A program made the position numbers and the translations under genes. 64,000 nt of DNA from Inia geoffrensis (lineage: Eukaryota > Chordata > Mammalia > Artiodactyla > Iniidae): the NCBI GenBank assembly GCA_036417435.1, contig CM070905.1:24715592-24779591 (forward strand), in the 5' to 3' direction. Below are positions 36,810-50,054 of the stretch, piece by piece. Under the pieces are notes generated by a model. It saw nothing but the letters and a program-made list of their open reading frames with translations, was not told the DNA's origin and searched no databases. Every line of letters starts with the position of its first letter. Position 1 is the first letter of the stretch.

Positions 36810-37282
36810 GGCCGACAGAATTATGATTCCTCCATCCCCAACCCCCTGTAAGACATTCATGCCTAATCCCCAGAACTTACATATATAATTGCTTTACATG
36901 GCAAGAAGGACTGTGCGAAAGGGAAGTGATTAAGTTAAGGGTCTTAACATGGAGAGATTAGCTTGCATTTCCCAGGTGGGCCTAATGTAATCAGAGGGGG
37001 TCCTTATAAGTAAAAGAGGAGACAGGAGAGTCAGAGGCGTGATGACAGAGGCAGAGGTTGGAGTGATACACCAAAGAACGTGGGAAGCCTCTAGAAGATG
37101 GAACAGGCAAGGAACTTGGTTCTCCTTTAGCGTCTCCCAAAGGAGCACAGTCCTGCTGGCACCTCGATTTTAGCCTACTGAGACCTCTTACCTCCAGAAC
37201 GGTAAGATAATAAATTTGTGCTGTTTTAAGCCACTAAGTTTGTGATGATTTGTTACAGCAGCACTGGAAACTAATACAAGCA
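36810..37282 (+). repeat. Solo LTR-like element (ERVL-MaLR type probable)
   Basis: The order gcctaatccccagaacttac, ggtccttataagtaaaagag, cctccagaacggtaagataa, taataaatttgtgctgtttt, aagccactaagtttgtgatg and gaaactaataca is that of a common mammalian LTR 3' half. It has a poly(A) signal (AATAAA at about 37208-37213). No internal retroviral sequence was seen. The subfamily is not assigned. Confidence 0.65.
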
Positions 37283-37334
37283 AGAGTCGGACCCAAAGCA
37301 AGAGTAGCCCAAAACTTGAAGAGACAAGTAATAA

Positions 37335-37562
37335 CTGGGTGCTCTCTCTTTTTTTTTTTTTGCGGTACGCGGGCCTCTCACTGTTTTGGCCTCTCCCGTT
37401 GCGGAGCACAGGCTCCGGACGCGCGGGCTCAGCGGCCGTGGCCCACGGGCCCAGCCGCTCCGCGGCATGTTGGATCCTCCCGGATCAGGGCACAAATCCA
37501 CGTCCCCTGCATCGGCAGGCGGACCTTCAACCACTGTGCCACCAGGGAAGCCCTGGGTGCTC
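37335..37562 (-). mobile_element. CHR-2 SINE, antisense, with exact duplication
   Basis: The body runs 37345-37552, with an oligo(T) run at 37349-37361, gcggtacgcgggcctctcac and the head caccagggaagcc. The duplication ctgggtgctc is at 37335-37344 and 37553-37562. Confidence 0.95.
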
Positions 37563-40500
37563 ACTTTAAAGTCCCTCTACTTTGACTTATCAGTCAGATT
37601 TCATTTTCATTTTTTAAACAGCGTGGTGCTTAAATGCTTGACATAACTCCCTTTTAAGCAGCTTCATTGCTTGTTTGTGGGGGAAAAAGAAAGGACTAAA
37701 GCCTCGACTTTAACGGCAGTGCTTAATGACCAGTTTATCAGTTTTGAGCTGAAGGAAAAACATTCCCCAAATTACAAGCCTTAAATTTTGTAATTTTACT
37801 TCTATGCCGTTTTTTAGCAGAGTGAATTATTTCTAACTAAAAGGGATGTGCAATTAGCAATTTAATTTATTTGATTGCTTTGATGATTTTCTCTGACACT
37901 TTTCTTTCATCCAAATACTGTAAAGTGCTTTGTAGAAATCAGATTTCATGCAAATAGTATAATTAATCCTTCTTTGTAGGCTTTTGCTTGTAATGTTAGC
38001 AGAAATCTGAAAATGATATATGCAAACCCAAGTTTCCTACGATAAAACAACACTTAAGAGCAGTTTACTGTTGTTTTACTTTCCTGACTTTTCACTATTC
38101 TGTGGTACATGATTGTTTATCATTGTGCATAATAAGTCAAACACCATGGCCTAACGCTAATCTTCTGAAAGTACTTCAGCTATCGTATGGTTCTGTTTCT
38201 TTGTTTTGTTTTTCTCAGTAGAAGCTCTGTTACTTAATGAAGGTAGACAGGTTCAGAAAGAAAGGACAGTGAGGGGAAGACAAGTTCACAGCCCTCAAAT
38301 GTTCCTATTCATCCTTTATAAGGTAGATATTTGCTGACTGCTTAAAATGTAAGATGACACATTAAATTCCATGGAATGTCAGACATTATTTCTCTTGATT
38401 AATTGCCCAGGAAATATCTCTAAGTAATTGGGTGATCATCCCCTTGAATATAACTATTCCCGGTAGTTGCTCACATCAGCATCGTATCATATACATAGAA
38501 TCAAAGAAACCGAATGAAGAATGAGAGATATGTAACTTGAGAAAATCCATGATGAAAGGACTGATTTTGTGGCTGAAGCAAATGATTTAGAAAAGTCAAA
38601 CTTAAATAAAAATGTCATGCTTTCTTTAAAATTTTTTCTTTTAGTCCTCTGGGTTCTCATGTAAGTTGAAAAGATGATAAAGGAACTCAAAGAAGAGAAA
38701 TGGTTTGCTTTTTTGAGCTGTCTCTGTTCTGGGGCCCCCATCAAAGAAACTCAGTTCATTTTGATCAAATAAGCTAACAGAAATGAATGGAAAGAACTGA
38801 ATTGAAGTACAAATGGAACGAGAGTGTTAATAGGATGAGCAAAAGACTGGGGCATGGATTGGATACATAATAGTTTTTGGCCACTGACACTAATCTTATC
38901 TTTTACTGCTGACTTCTTGGTTGTAAATAAAGTGGAATCCATGGAACTCATTTAACTCATTGTTCTTGGAAAACATAAGTCAATAAAAGTGAAGCATTCA
39001 TAATGAGGCATCGAAAGTCCAACTACAATGTACATTGTGGTTGAAAATGGAAAGAAGGCTAATGTTGACAGCTGGGAAAAACAGAATGAAACCTTGAATT
39101 CATCCATTAGGGTACTGTTTATATTCCTATTTTCAAGACTAATCTTTCATTTGTTTAAGGTAAGATTTTTTTCTTAATTACTTGGAAACTTGGCATAATT
39201 GGTAACATATCTGAATATCTACTAGTAGATTTGCATTTCACATCTTTTTATTGCAGATATGCAAGTCATTAATACTTTTCTAGGCTGCCACCAGAAACCA
39301 TATTTTAAGTTGCCCCTTAAACTAAAAAAAAAAATTCTCTTTCTCATTAGAAGAATAAACATAACTCTAAATAAGGCCCACTGTTATTTCCAGCAATGTA
39401 CGTTGGTGTTGTCTTAAAGCTTCAGCCTACATTAAATGTATTCCCATTTTAGCTGTATAACAGGAAAGAGAAAATTGTAAAGATAATTTTCACTTATTTA
39501 TAACCATGACACCTGAAATGACAGCTGAATCTGCTCTTTTCAGGGAGTAGGGAGACTCACAGGAGGTGAGCCCTGGTACTTCCTGAAATCAAGGCTGTTC
39601 TCTCCAGAGTTCATTCATTTCTAGGTGAGTTGTTCCACTTTTGTTTGTTTATTTTACATTTTACAACCTGACATTGGTGGCAGTAGTGATGTAGCATCCT
39701 TGGCTTTGCAGCACACACATGATCACTGCTCTTCATACAGCTTCCTCAACAATCATGTGATGTACATTGTCGGCGCTACATGTTGAGTTTAATTTAAACA
39801 AAAGACAGTTAAAATTATCTTCAAAAACCTTGTCCTTTGTAGCATTGCAAAGCCTTCAGGTCTGTATCAAGTCATGAATATGGAAGGATAGGCTTATTAC
39901 AGTTGTTAAGAAATACAACGTAAAATTTAGAAGGAAGAGGAGGGGAAAAGTATGATTTCCATGCTTGAGCACTTGGTAGTCCAGGCTAAAAACAAGTACA
40001 CCTCACCCAAATGAAGGATGAGACTTTGTGCCTCCACCAGAGGCTTACTCTGCCAGATTGCTTACACCTGAATAAAAGAGGCTATGTTAGTCTATGCAGC
40101 TTCTGCTCACAAACTTCCATGCTTGTGAAGGTTGGCTTCCAAGCCACACTGCAGCAGAGTTCACTGGTGTGGACAAGTTCTGTGAAGGCCCAGTGAGGTG
40201 CAGGAGAGCGGAGAGGAATGGAATGTGGAAAGCACCGGTGGTCAGCCTGCCACCTTCATGTGCCTTTCAGATGTGGACCTTGCCATACTCCTTTGGGAAC
40301 AAAGTTTTTGGGGCTCGGAGGAAGCTGAGGGTTGGCGGGGGGCTCGGGGGGAGTTGTTCTATCCCCCACAGGTACCACATGATTCCCTGGTTACAATGGA
40401 GAATGCAATAAATTCCATGTGGCAGTACATGATCAACAGCATATGGGTTGGATGCTTATGAGAAATGATTATTTCAATAGTTAAAGAAACATGTAACTCC

Positions 40501-41480
40501 AGGCGTGATGGAAGAGGTACATGGGAAAGCTCATGCTGCTTCAGAGAGAATCCAGTCTGTGAAAGAAACTTGACAGAGTTTAAAAGAAAAGGTAGGATTG
40601 TCCTAAAATCTGTCTTGTCTGGAAGAAAGATGAGGTTGCTCAGAAGGCGGCCAGCTTCCTTAGGGCTCAGGAATAGGCCTAAACTGAACAATACGCTCTC
40701 AATTCTCCACGAAGTTTTTTTTGGTTAAGACAATGCATTTATTGATGAAGAAAAAAAAAAAAATGCTACTCTCCGATTCAGCACTGAAAAGTCATTATGT
40801 TCAAAGAAAGGCACAGAAACAGAGCAATAGGACGTAATTTTGATATTAATGAATCAGGTATTCATCGTTGGAGGAATAACTGCAATTCCATACTTTCTTG
40901 CAAAGCAAAACCAAATGCTCTACGATACCTGAGAGAGGAGGCCCCCACAAACAGATGAAGCTGTGGTATGTTTCTCCCTCAGATATGTGCAGAAGGACTC
41001 TGTTTGCAGGCCAAGCAAAATCCCTGGAGGCAGAAGAGTCACATCCCTTAGATGAGTGATAGCATTCTAAAGCAATGAGGGAAGCTGCTGGGGTCAGTTA
41101 CGCCTGGTGCAGGCCTGCCATTAAGGCATCAAACATGAATTTATCAGAAAGTTCTTGCTACCTTTGAATAGAAACTCCTTAACTTCCAGCAACATGTGAT
41201 TTTTGTTGAGGGAGAAAATCAAACTATGAGTTTAGTCAAAGTGGCAATGCTAATAAAATCCGGGTGCTCTTTGACCATCTTGAAATTACACTGTCAAAGC
41301 AAAGGTGCTATAAAATATCAAGATCCAGTGACCACAGCTTGACACCTGCCTCTAAATATAAAAATAATTCTTTTAATAAGTATAAGATAAAAATTCCAAA
41401 TAAGAAAGCAGTGTTATGTATTTCTTAGTAATACAGAAAAGAGTGGCGTCTTAGGTTTTGTGAAATGCACTCATTTTTCT
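37563..41480. other. Repeat-poor block, possible conserved non-coding DNA
   Basis: Almost 4 kb contains no recognised SINE or LINE, only short A runs (39328 and 40749-40763). An octamer ATGCAAAT at 37948-37955 is followed by TAATTAAT at 37960-37967. Open frames of 61-110 codons near 40.0-40.7 kb overlap on both strands and carry no motif. The absence of young repeats is visible. Function is inferred. Confidence 0.4.
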
Positions 41481-41799
41481 GGAATCCTGAGTCTAGTACA
41501 GTATCAGGCACCTTGGGGCGCCCAGTAAGAGGCTACTGACTGACTGGACGAATGAATGGTGCAATGGCCCCTGGAAATGGATGCATTTCTCACGGGCACT
41601 CAGGTGGGTTCCCTGTGGCTCAATGGATTCCTGTTAAGCTTTGAATTTGCTCCAGTTATTTCACATTCTAACCTAAGAGGACTTGTGTGTCTCATAGGAG
41701 GAGACTTAATTATGCAGAAGAAAGGAGAGGCCATAGTGCCAAAAGTGAAAAATCTCTTTCTGTCCTAGCACCAGCCTTGGGATGTGGTACACCAGAAAG

Positions 41800-42015
41800 G
41801 TTCAAACCATGGCCTTCAGAGTCAGGCAAGTATGGGGGTACTGATGGCTTGGTGTGTGGCCTTGATGGAGCTACTGTCTTAAGTCTCAGTAGCTTCATCT
41901 ATAAAATGATAAGAATAAAGGAGTGCCTATACAGTGGGGCCATGTGCTTAGCACAGCGTCGGGCACAGAATAAGCGTCCAGTGAATAATGCTATAATGAG
42001 TGTTAAAGACAGAAA
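41800..42015 (+). repeat. MIR SINE
   Basis: cttcagagtcaggcaagtat, catctataaaatgataagaa and cacagcgtcgggcacagaat follow MIR order. Confidence 0.75.
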
Positions 42016-42054
42016 GAATGACTGTTTCCCCCTCTAAATTATAGGAGGGGGAAA

Positions 42055-42800
42055 TGGGTGGAAAATTATGTGAATAAATTTTAGTCACCGGAATGGCCAA
42101 AACTATAAAAACTGGCAGTACCAAAGGTCGGCGAGCATGTGGAACCATCAGAACTCTTTTATGTTCAGTGCCGCTGGGAGCATAAAGTGGTTCAATTACT
42201 TTGGGAAAAAACCTGGCAGTTTCTTTTAAAATTAAACACACATCTACCCAATGACCCAGAAATTTCATTCCTAAGTATTTACCTAAGGGAAATTAATATT
42301 TCTACCCCAAGACACGTAACTTGTACAAGTATCTTCATAACAGCTTTAAGCATAATAGCTAAATACTGGAAACATCTGAGGTGTTCTTTAAGAGGAGAGT
42401 GGTCAAACTGTGATATATAACATACAATGAGATATTACTCGGCAATATAAAGGAATGAATTGCTGGTACTCACAAAAACATGCATGAGTCTCAAAAACAC
42501 TATACTGGGTAAAAGAAGGAGCCTTACATGAAAGAATACATAAAGTATGATGCCATTTTTAAAAAGTTTTAGAACGGGCCAAACTGATCTATGGTGAAAA
42601 AAACTCAGAGCAGTGGTTGCCTCTGGTGTGGAGGATGGGTTTTGACCGGAGTGGAGCCTGAGGCAACTTTCTGGGATGATGGAGTGTCCTGTACCTTGAT
42701 AGGGGTTTGGGTTAGACAGGTGCATGCATTTGTCAACATACAACAAGTGAATTAAAATTTGTGCCTTTCACTGAATGTAAACTTTATATCAAAAAGAGAA
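42055..42800 (+). repeat. Old L1 (L1M-type) ORF2 end and 3' UTR
   Basis: It starts in the ORF2 region around caccggaatggccaaaacta, continues through gagatattactcggcaatat and actatactgggtaaaagaag, and ends in agtgaattaaaatttgtgcc. The frames are broken. Confidence 0.75.
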
Positions 42801-43580
42801 AATAACTATGAATGTTGAACTCTAGTGGATGGTATGCCTGCTGCTGTGTTAAGGAGTGAAGCGTACTGATGTCTCCAGCTTACTTTGAAAGGCATCAAAA
42901 ATAAGACGGACTGATGGATGGGTAGAAGGATGGAGAGAGGGATCAATATGTTATAATGCAAATGTAATAAAACATGAATTGTCAAATTTAGGTGGGAGTA
43001 TACAGGTGTGTATTGTACAGTTATTTCACCTTTTCTGTATGTGTGAAAAGTCTGAGAACAAAATGATAGGAAACTACAGCATATTTACAGTTGTTCCCCT
43101 CCCTGGAGGTGGGAGATCAGGGCATTCGTCCCCCCAGTTAGGCCTCTGCTCCTCTTCCGTTTTCTTTCTTCCCACAAAGTTCTATTTTACTTCCGGTTTT
43201 CTGCTTTCAGGGTTTGATTTCTGGTATTTCCTATGCACTCTGCAGCATTTGAATGCTCTAGATGGCCTGGCCTCTCAGCTTCTCAGGAACTGACGGCAGC
43301 TGTTTGGGTCACTTAAATTCCTGCCCTCGGCCCATCCCCCCTGTGTTTCCTGTGTCTCCGGAATTCTCCCAGAGCTGCCCTGCGCGGATGGGTCCTCTGT
43401 TCACAGACATCGCCTGAAAGGGCAGGTGGAGGGGAGAAGCCGGTACCCCCGGTTGCTGAGCCTATTCAATGCCCCTTCTTAACGATCGCGTGAAAGTGAG
43501 TGCTTGACGCTGTTATACATGGCGGCATCTCCCTTTTTACTCTAGGGATTGGAATATGAGACCTATCTCACAAGGGGTAT
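42801..43580. other. Unique sequence, nothing firm
   Basis: GC rises at 43.3-43.5 kb with some CpG, but too short and sparse for an island. A 104-codon plus frame is unsupported. Confidence 0.35.
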
Positions 43581-43584
43581 GGGC

Positions 43585-43785
43585 TGGGCTGTTATATTGG
43601 CTTTGTATAGTATAAAGAACGGTGATCTGGAAGAGAGGTTACCTGACTTCTCGCCCGGCTTTTTCTTCTTCTAACTCTGCCCATACAACTCTGAATGAAT
43701 CATTTTTGGCCTCAGTCCCTTAATCCGTAAAATGAGGGATTGGATTAGACACTGTGTAAAGATGGCTTCAGTCCTAAAATTCTGA
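43585..43785 (+). repeat. MIR-like SINE, diverged
   Basis: ctcagtcccttaatccgtaa and aatgagggattggattagac resemble the MIR centre. Confidence 0.55.
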
Positions 43786-44030
43786 GCCCAGGTATTTAGA
43801 TCAATGACTGGGCTCAAATCCTGCCTTGCTGCTTACTAAGTATGTGACTTTAGGCAAGTTACTTACATTTTTTGAAACTTTAGTTTTCTTATCTGCAAAA
43901 TGGGAATAATAATAACAACAATTATTTATCTCTTAGAGACTTCCTTAAGGATTAAGTTACATAAAGCACATAGAGACCTTGCACAGGTGTCAGCACATAG
44001 CAAGCGGTCCAATGTTAGCTGCTACCACTG
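43786..44030 (+). repeat. MIR SINE
   Basis: gggctcaaatcctgccttgc, gactttaggcaagttactta and tatctgcaaaatgggaataa are clear MIR landmarks. Confidence 0.85.
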
Positions 44031-44465
44031 TCACTACTACTGTTACTACTCCCTCTACTGCCCCTCCTCCTCTTCCAACACCAGCGTGGACTGGAAAGCT
44101 ACCACAAATATATTTAGCTGTAAAAGTCCTCCAAAGGCTTTATGTTTCTTTTTTTCTCTTGGAATTTTACTGTTATTTTGTTTTTTTCAACTTAATGTTA
44201 GCTTAACTATTTTCTCTCCGACTTAGATTTTCCAGATATATTTGCAGTAACTTCAGGGGGTGTGCCCTTTTATTTTTTAGTGATATTGATTTTTCAGAAA
44301 GGATATCCTTTTAAAAATAAGGATCCATTTTAATTCTACATTCTCTTCCTGATCTTTCGTCTTCTAAAGACAAAAATCTTCATATTCTTTCTTCTCTGAA
44401 TCATAAGGACAAAACTGAAAAATCAGTTCTTCCTAAGAAGGGAGAGAAAGAGCTATTATTAAGAC
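44031..44465. other. Unique sequence
   Basis: C/T-rich at first, then AT-rich. Nothing recognised. Confidence 0.35.
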
Positions 44466-44688
44466 GTAAAGAGGGGCTTCCCTGGTGGCGCAGTGGTTGA
44501 GAGTCTGCCTGCCGATGCGGGGGACACGGGCTCGTGCCCCGGTCCAGGAGGATCCCGCATGCTGCGGAGCGGCTGGGCCCGTGAGCCATGGACGTTGAGC
44601 CTGCGCGTCCAGAGCCTGTGCTCCTCAACGGGAGAGGCCACAACAGTGAGAGGCCCATGTACTGCAAAAAAAAAAAAAAAAGTAAAGA
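44466..44688 (+). mobile_element. CHR-2 SINE with short duplication
   Basis: Sense copy beginning ggggcttccctggtggcgca with a 16-base poly(A) at 44666-44681. The flanks gtaaaga lie at 44466-44472 and 44682-44688. Confidence 0.94.
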
Positions 44689-46752
44689 ATAGTGTGAGGA
44701 TGGCCTGAGCAGATCAGTGGAACCATCGGCGATATCATTAGTTCCTCACTATAAACTAAGCCATCACATCAGGCCATTGCTGATGAACATCTGTCCCCAC
44801 CGGAATCAATCCACGGAAATACAGGGAGGTACCCGTGAGCTTCAGCTCAATGGGATCTCTCTGCCTTTCACTTTTCTCCCTTAAAAGACCCCAACAGCTG
44901 AGAATATTAATCTAGTTAGATAAATGCAATTAAAAAATAATTCTAGCATAAAGTATGAACTGCTTTTAGCTATCCAATATTCTATACTAATTAGAAAACA
45001 TGTAACTAGAACTTTTAGAAGCCAGAGAGTACAACTTTTAACCCAAAAGATGAATCCTATTTATAACATAAACAATAATAGTTTTTCCAGAAAGCTAGGG
45101 ACCTAGAATAAATGAGTGAACGTAAGATAGTAGTGTTTAATCAGAAGTCCGCAGTATATACAATCTTTGTCTTAAAGCAATCTGCCACCTCTTCAAGGAA
45201 CTTGTGGGAAATACGGGCACAGGAGACAAAAGTCTGCCAAATGTATAGTTGTTACCATTTTTGCGCGAAACCCTGGTGTAAAATCTTAAAGTGCAGGATT
45301 CATTTGGCTGCCACAAGAGGCAGCTGTGCGTCTAGTACCAAGCAGGCTGAAAGACTACTCCTTCTCTTAAGCTCATTTCTAAGTCTCAGGCCTCACCAAA
45401 ATAGCAAGGGAAGGCTGGTTAGAGCAAGCCGGCCCCTGGGCTCCTTGCTAGGCCTTGTCGGGTTTGCACAGAAGTTCCCTGGCTAGGAGGGAGGTTGCAT
45501 TTCATCTTGGGAGTTACCCAGACCCCACGTTTCCCCCAGTTCACTAGATCCAATTGGGAGTAAAGGAAACATGGGGCAGGGCGTGAGATAAAGATGGTAC
45601 CCAAGAGCCCCGTAGCAGTAGCTAGGCTGCTGGATCCTGAGTGAGACCTAATCCCATGGCCCAGTGAGGGAGAAGGGTTGCAACTAATACTATTATTAAT
45701 ACAGCTCTGGACACCTCCTGAGCTTACAGGTGAAGACTCTCAGTGAATCTGCTTGGAAAGGGGCAACAGAAAAAGTGAAGCAGGGACAATTCCATCCCAA
45801 CAACCTCTTTGCTTTTTTTTCCATTTTCGTGGCTCCGCCAGGAACTTGAGAGCAATGGTGGCAGTATTCTAAAAGGGACCCCAAGAAGAGCCTCAGAAGA
45901 AACTGCAGAACTTCTCTGACAATCAGTCTGAGAAGGCGATCTTCAATCAGCGTTACAAGGCTAGAAATGGCCACCTAGTATGTTACTTCTATTGCTAAGG
46001 CATCAGATGGGTAACATCAGCATGTTTTCTGAGGAGGCTGACATAAGTGTAACTTATATAGATTTATAAAAGTAACAAATATGAGATTTTTTCTTTTATA
46101 AAAGATTCAGTGTAGAGTATCTTTAAGAAACAAACTTCCCAAGTGCAGTTGAGTCATTTTACATTCAGCTTTTCAGGAATAAATGTATATCACATATGAC
46201 GAGAATTATTCCTATGAGACACTGTTATGGAAACATACTTTAGGTCTTGGTGAAAAAAACCTACCAGTAAATCAAAAGGTAAGACTTAGGCGTTTCAGAG
46301 AAGTCAAATCAAAGCTTAGGTTCCAATCACAGATACAGTATCTAGACTAATTTTCCTAGAGACATAGACCACCAGGAATCAGAATGAGGTGACCAATAGT
46401 AAGATTCTTTTGTTGAACCAGTTATAAAACGAGAGGGTTTGTGTTAGATCCACAAAGAGGACTGGTGACAGCAGAATTCCCATATTATTTCTAAAAGCTA
46501 AGTCCAGTCAATCTTGTTTTTTTGTTAAGGATATTAATGCCTTTTATCTTACTTTTGTAAAGTTATTTTATTGTTTGGCATGTTTATACTATTTGAGACT
46601 TTTATCAGAATGCTTACGTTTCACCATTAAGTAGGATACAATTTATTCTTTTTGTGTATGTTTATACTATTAATTTTGTTGAATTTCTAAAAAAAAAATC
46701 AGGATCTAATGCTTTTTGGTTTTTGGTTTTTGTTTTCTTTTAGTTAAGAAAA
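44689..46752. other. Unique sequence, no supported gene
   Basis: A 124-codon plus frame at 45112-45486 and a 92-codon minus frame at 45696-45974 have no recognised motif and no clear splice or start context. Confidence 0.35.
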
Positions 46753-46907
46753 TGTTAGGCAGTGTTTTGGGTTCCTCCTCACACCCACCACCATGCCGCG
46801 TGTCCTGCGGGATCTCAATTCCCCGACCAGGGACTGAACCTGGACCACGGCAGTGATAGCGCCAAATCCTAACCACTAGACCACCAGGGAACTCCCTGTT
46901 GGGCAGT
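46753..46907 (-). mobile_element. CHR-type SINE with duplication
   Basis: Antisense body gggatctcaattccccgacc with head ccaccagggaactccc. The flanks tgttaggcagt (46753-46763) and tgttgggcagt (46897-46907) differ at one base. It lacks a long A tail. Confidence 0.9.
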
Positions 46908-47049
46908 TTTAATTAACATAATTTTGTGTACACCAGTTAAGTCAATAATCACTTATTTGTTACCTTCTGCCCATTAGACTAGGTAGTAGGGAAGATAAGA
47001 CAGTCCCTAATTTCAAAGAATTTTAAAGCTTATTAAAGACCAGGCTTAA

Positions 47050-47270
47050 ATATGAAACTAGTGTGGTTCACAGATGGGCTCTAAACTCACTTATTAGCTG
47101 TGGGACCTTACTGAACCTCTCTATGCCTCAGTTTTCCCATCTATAAAATGGGACTAATTATGGTAGTTGTCTCATAGAGTTGCAAGAATTAAATGAGCTA
47201 ATTTATGCAGAGGTATTAGACTAGTTCCTTGACATAAACAAATGCTCAATAAATTTTCACAATTATTGTA
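47050..47270 (+). repeat. MIR SINE
   Basis: cattattagctgtggg-type centre, then cctcagttttcccatctata and ctcaataaattttcacaatt. A good MIR match. Confidence 0.88.
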
Positions 47271-48215
47271 AAACAATCCCACAGAACATTAGGCTAGCAC
47301 TAGATTATGTGAACGAAGATGACGTGAAAGGTCCTGAATTGTGTTAAAGCTACTGCCTGGGTATAGAAGGCAGTTAAACTACTCCTTTTCAGAAATAATC
47401 TACATTTTGCAGTTGTTTCATATTGTATTCCTCAAGTTAGACAGTACACACCATAGACTCTATACTTTACCCGATCACTCTCATCTTGGGAAAGGAGAAG
47501 AACTTGGTTCAAGCCCCAAGGCTGCCGTGATGAAGGAGCTCTCCCCGGAACACTGGTCCTTCCCTCACTGTCACATGGATACGCGTGGCTGGGAACAGGT
47601 CCTCTGTTGTCTACCACAAATCTGGAACACAACTTGGTTACTAATCCCCTTTACTGTATTCTAGTTTCCTAAACAACTGTGTGTGATTAGGTTTCTCTAA
47701 ATATTTTACCACAAGTTACTCTATGAGAACAGACAGGATAAAAGAAATGGGGAAAGTCTACCGTTAAAAAGCAAAAGTGTGAAGTTTTACAAGGCTAACT
47801 GTCTCCTTTGAGGCTGTGAAATTCAAATCCCCAGCCTGCAGCTGCAAGAGGGGTGAGAAGCAGGGAGAAGGAGACACCTGAGAAATGCTTAATGAGTGTT
47901 TCATTTGTGGCAGGCATGATATGCACACAGTTAAAAAATTCAAGTGGTCAAAAAAAAAAAAAAAAATAGCCGTCTTCAGAACAAAATGAATGGGGGAAAG
48001 GTAATCTTGCCAATTCAAGGTAACGCCATCACTGTTAAATAGAGTCCTCCTTCCTCTTCTTCTCCCCTGGCTGTGATCTCCAAGGGATCTGCAAGGGATT
48101 AAAACTGGGGATTTGACTCTTTGTTCATGCTGGACTTGATGATGGATAAAAGAGGAAAGGTTCTTGGTGGTGAAAAGATGGGGAACCACAGTTCTTGGCC
48201 CACGGGAGATAGATG
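47271..48215. other. Unique sequence with a poly(A) run
   Basis: A 19-base A run at about 47949-47967 may be a retroposon tail, but no body was recognised. Open frames on both strands overlap. Confidence 0.35.
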
Positions 48216-48217
48216 AA

Positions 48218-48448
48218 GAACCCATTCTGATATAAACAGCAAGGTCCTACTGTTATAGCACAGGGAACTATACCCAATATCCTGTAATAAACCATAAGGG
48301 AAAAGAATATCATAAAGAATATATATGCACATATATGTGTGTATAACTGAATCACTTTGCTGTACAGCAGAAATTAACACAACATTGTAAATCAACTAGA
48401 CTTCCATAAAATAAATTAAAAAAAAAAAAGACCGAAGGAACCCATTCT
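48218..48448 (+). mobile_element. Short 5'-truncated L1 with duplication
   Basis: About 200 bases of L1 3' end: acagggaactatacccaata, gaatcactttgctgtacagc and acaacattgtaaatcaacta, then an A-rich tail. gaacccattct flanks it at 48218-48228 and 48438-48448. Confidence 0.93.
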
Positions 48449-49555
48449 CCACACTTGAGCTAACAAAGCTGTGAGGGGGACTGAGAGAGCCATTGACCAG
48501 TAATAAAGGCAAGGTGCCTTTGGCTGGTGGGGTGGCAGGGGCGTCCTTTGTGCTATGTCTCACAAGAGTTCATTCAGAGCAGGGCAGATTTGGACCAAGG
48601 ATCGAGGGCCACCACAATGATCCCAGCTCAGTTCAAGCTCTGTTTACACCCATCAGACCTTGACACATGACCACTGGCTTCTGGAAAACAGCCCTGTATG
48701 GAGACATGGCCATAGAAGCAGGCTCTTTCTCAGCACACGTCTGAGCAGTTTGAGACACGGGGAGGAACAGCCATGAACAGAAACGGAGCTTGTTACAGCT
48801 TCCGAGGCTCACTGACGGATGCGTTAAATGTGCACGCAGGATAGAACAGGCAGCAGGCTACTTGTGACCTTTGATCTCCTTCTTGCCTTTCGGAAACCAC
48901 CTTGCCAGAAGTTTCTTTCTCTGGATTAGGTTAAGACAAGACATAATCACCTCTCTGTAAGACCTCTGTAAGAGCCCAGCCCCAGTGCTGCTCAGCTTGC
49001 CACCTAGGTTTGTCAAAAGCGTAGTCCGGCTTCCTTTATCTTTGTTTTCTCTGCTTTGTTCCTACTGAACCACAATGCGCACAGCTGAGCTGCATTTTCT
49101 GGCCATACCACCTCCGCGCCAGCCTGGGAGGGAAGTGAAGTTTGAGAGCTTCACTATTATCTATAATCCCAAAGAACTACAGAAACCCTGCTGCGCCGCC
49201 ACTAAGGTTTGCTCTAGGACCATAACAGCCTTTTTAAGAAGATAAGATTAAAAAAAAAAAAAAAAAAAGGCAGAAAATCTATAATATTTTAACTATTGTT
49301 TTTTGCAATTTTTACTTCTATAATCTATGGAAACAAACAACAATAAGACTTTAAAGTTATAGCTAGAAGGTTAAGGTTAACCTCTTCTATCTTATTTAGG
49401 AATGCCAAGTATATCATGAATCTCTGCAAGTACAACTTCCATATATTGCTGTCCTCTGAGTTCATGTCAGTGGAGTCCCTTGCTGGTGAGATGCCCTCAT
49501 GTGGGCCTAATTTTATTATTCTGGTAACTGTATTTGTTTCCATGGGGAGGAGAGA
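48449..49555. other. Unique sequence
   Basis: An 18-20 base poly(A) run at about 49250-49268 has no recognisable body upstream. No exon is supported. Confidence 0.35.
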
Positions 49556-49557
49556 AG

Positions 49558-49785
49558 GGAAGAGAACTCATATGTGTTGAGTTCCTAATATGTGTGAGCT
49601 GCTGTGCTCATGTTTATTATCTCATTTATTATCCCCAACAGTTTTGACAAGTCTATGTTATTATGCCATTTTATATATGAGGAAAAGGAGACTCTGGGAA
49701 CTTACATGACTGGATCAAGGTAACACAACCAGTAAGTAGGGTTTGAATCCAGGATTGTCTGATTCCAAAGCCACCTGTGGCCTTG
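49558..49785 (-). repeat. MIR SINE, antisense
   Basis: gttgagttcctaatatgtgt, ttatctcatttattatcccc and acacaaccagtaagtagggt follow reverse MIR. Confidence 0.82.
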
Positions 49786-50054
49786 ACGGCCCCAAATGGG
49801 CCAAACTTATTCCAGTGTATAGTGATATTTTAGCACAACTTTGGAAAAACATTAGTTTCCCCATTTCTACTTGATTCACAAAATTCATGTTAACTCTCTG
49901 TTCTATTAGTGGTACTGCCCACTCATCCTCCTAAACCTTCTTGCCAACTCTTCTCTTTTAAAGACTAATTAATCTAAGCCTCCATTTACAGCATACACGG
50001 TGTCACGTAACACAGGTCTATGTGATTATCTATAAATGTCACCAAAGAAAGCTA
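49786..50054. other. Unique sequence
   Basis: Nothing recognised. Confidence 0.3.

Noticed and set aside
36810..37282. Possible endogenous retrovirus
   Set aside because: Only a solo LTR-like sequence is visible, with no gag, pol or env text on either side.
44473..44550. tRNA-like promoter boxes at the heads of the SINEs
   Set aside because: They belong to tRNA-derived SINEs and do not form functional tRNA genes.
45112..45486. 124-codon plus-strand open frame
   Set aside because: No motif, no poly(A) or splice signals. Length is within chance for a 64 kb window.
47764..48225. 153-codon minus-strand open frame
   Set aside because: It runs through a poly(T) tract (FFFFFF) and has no family motif, splice or poly(A) context.
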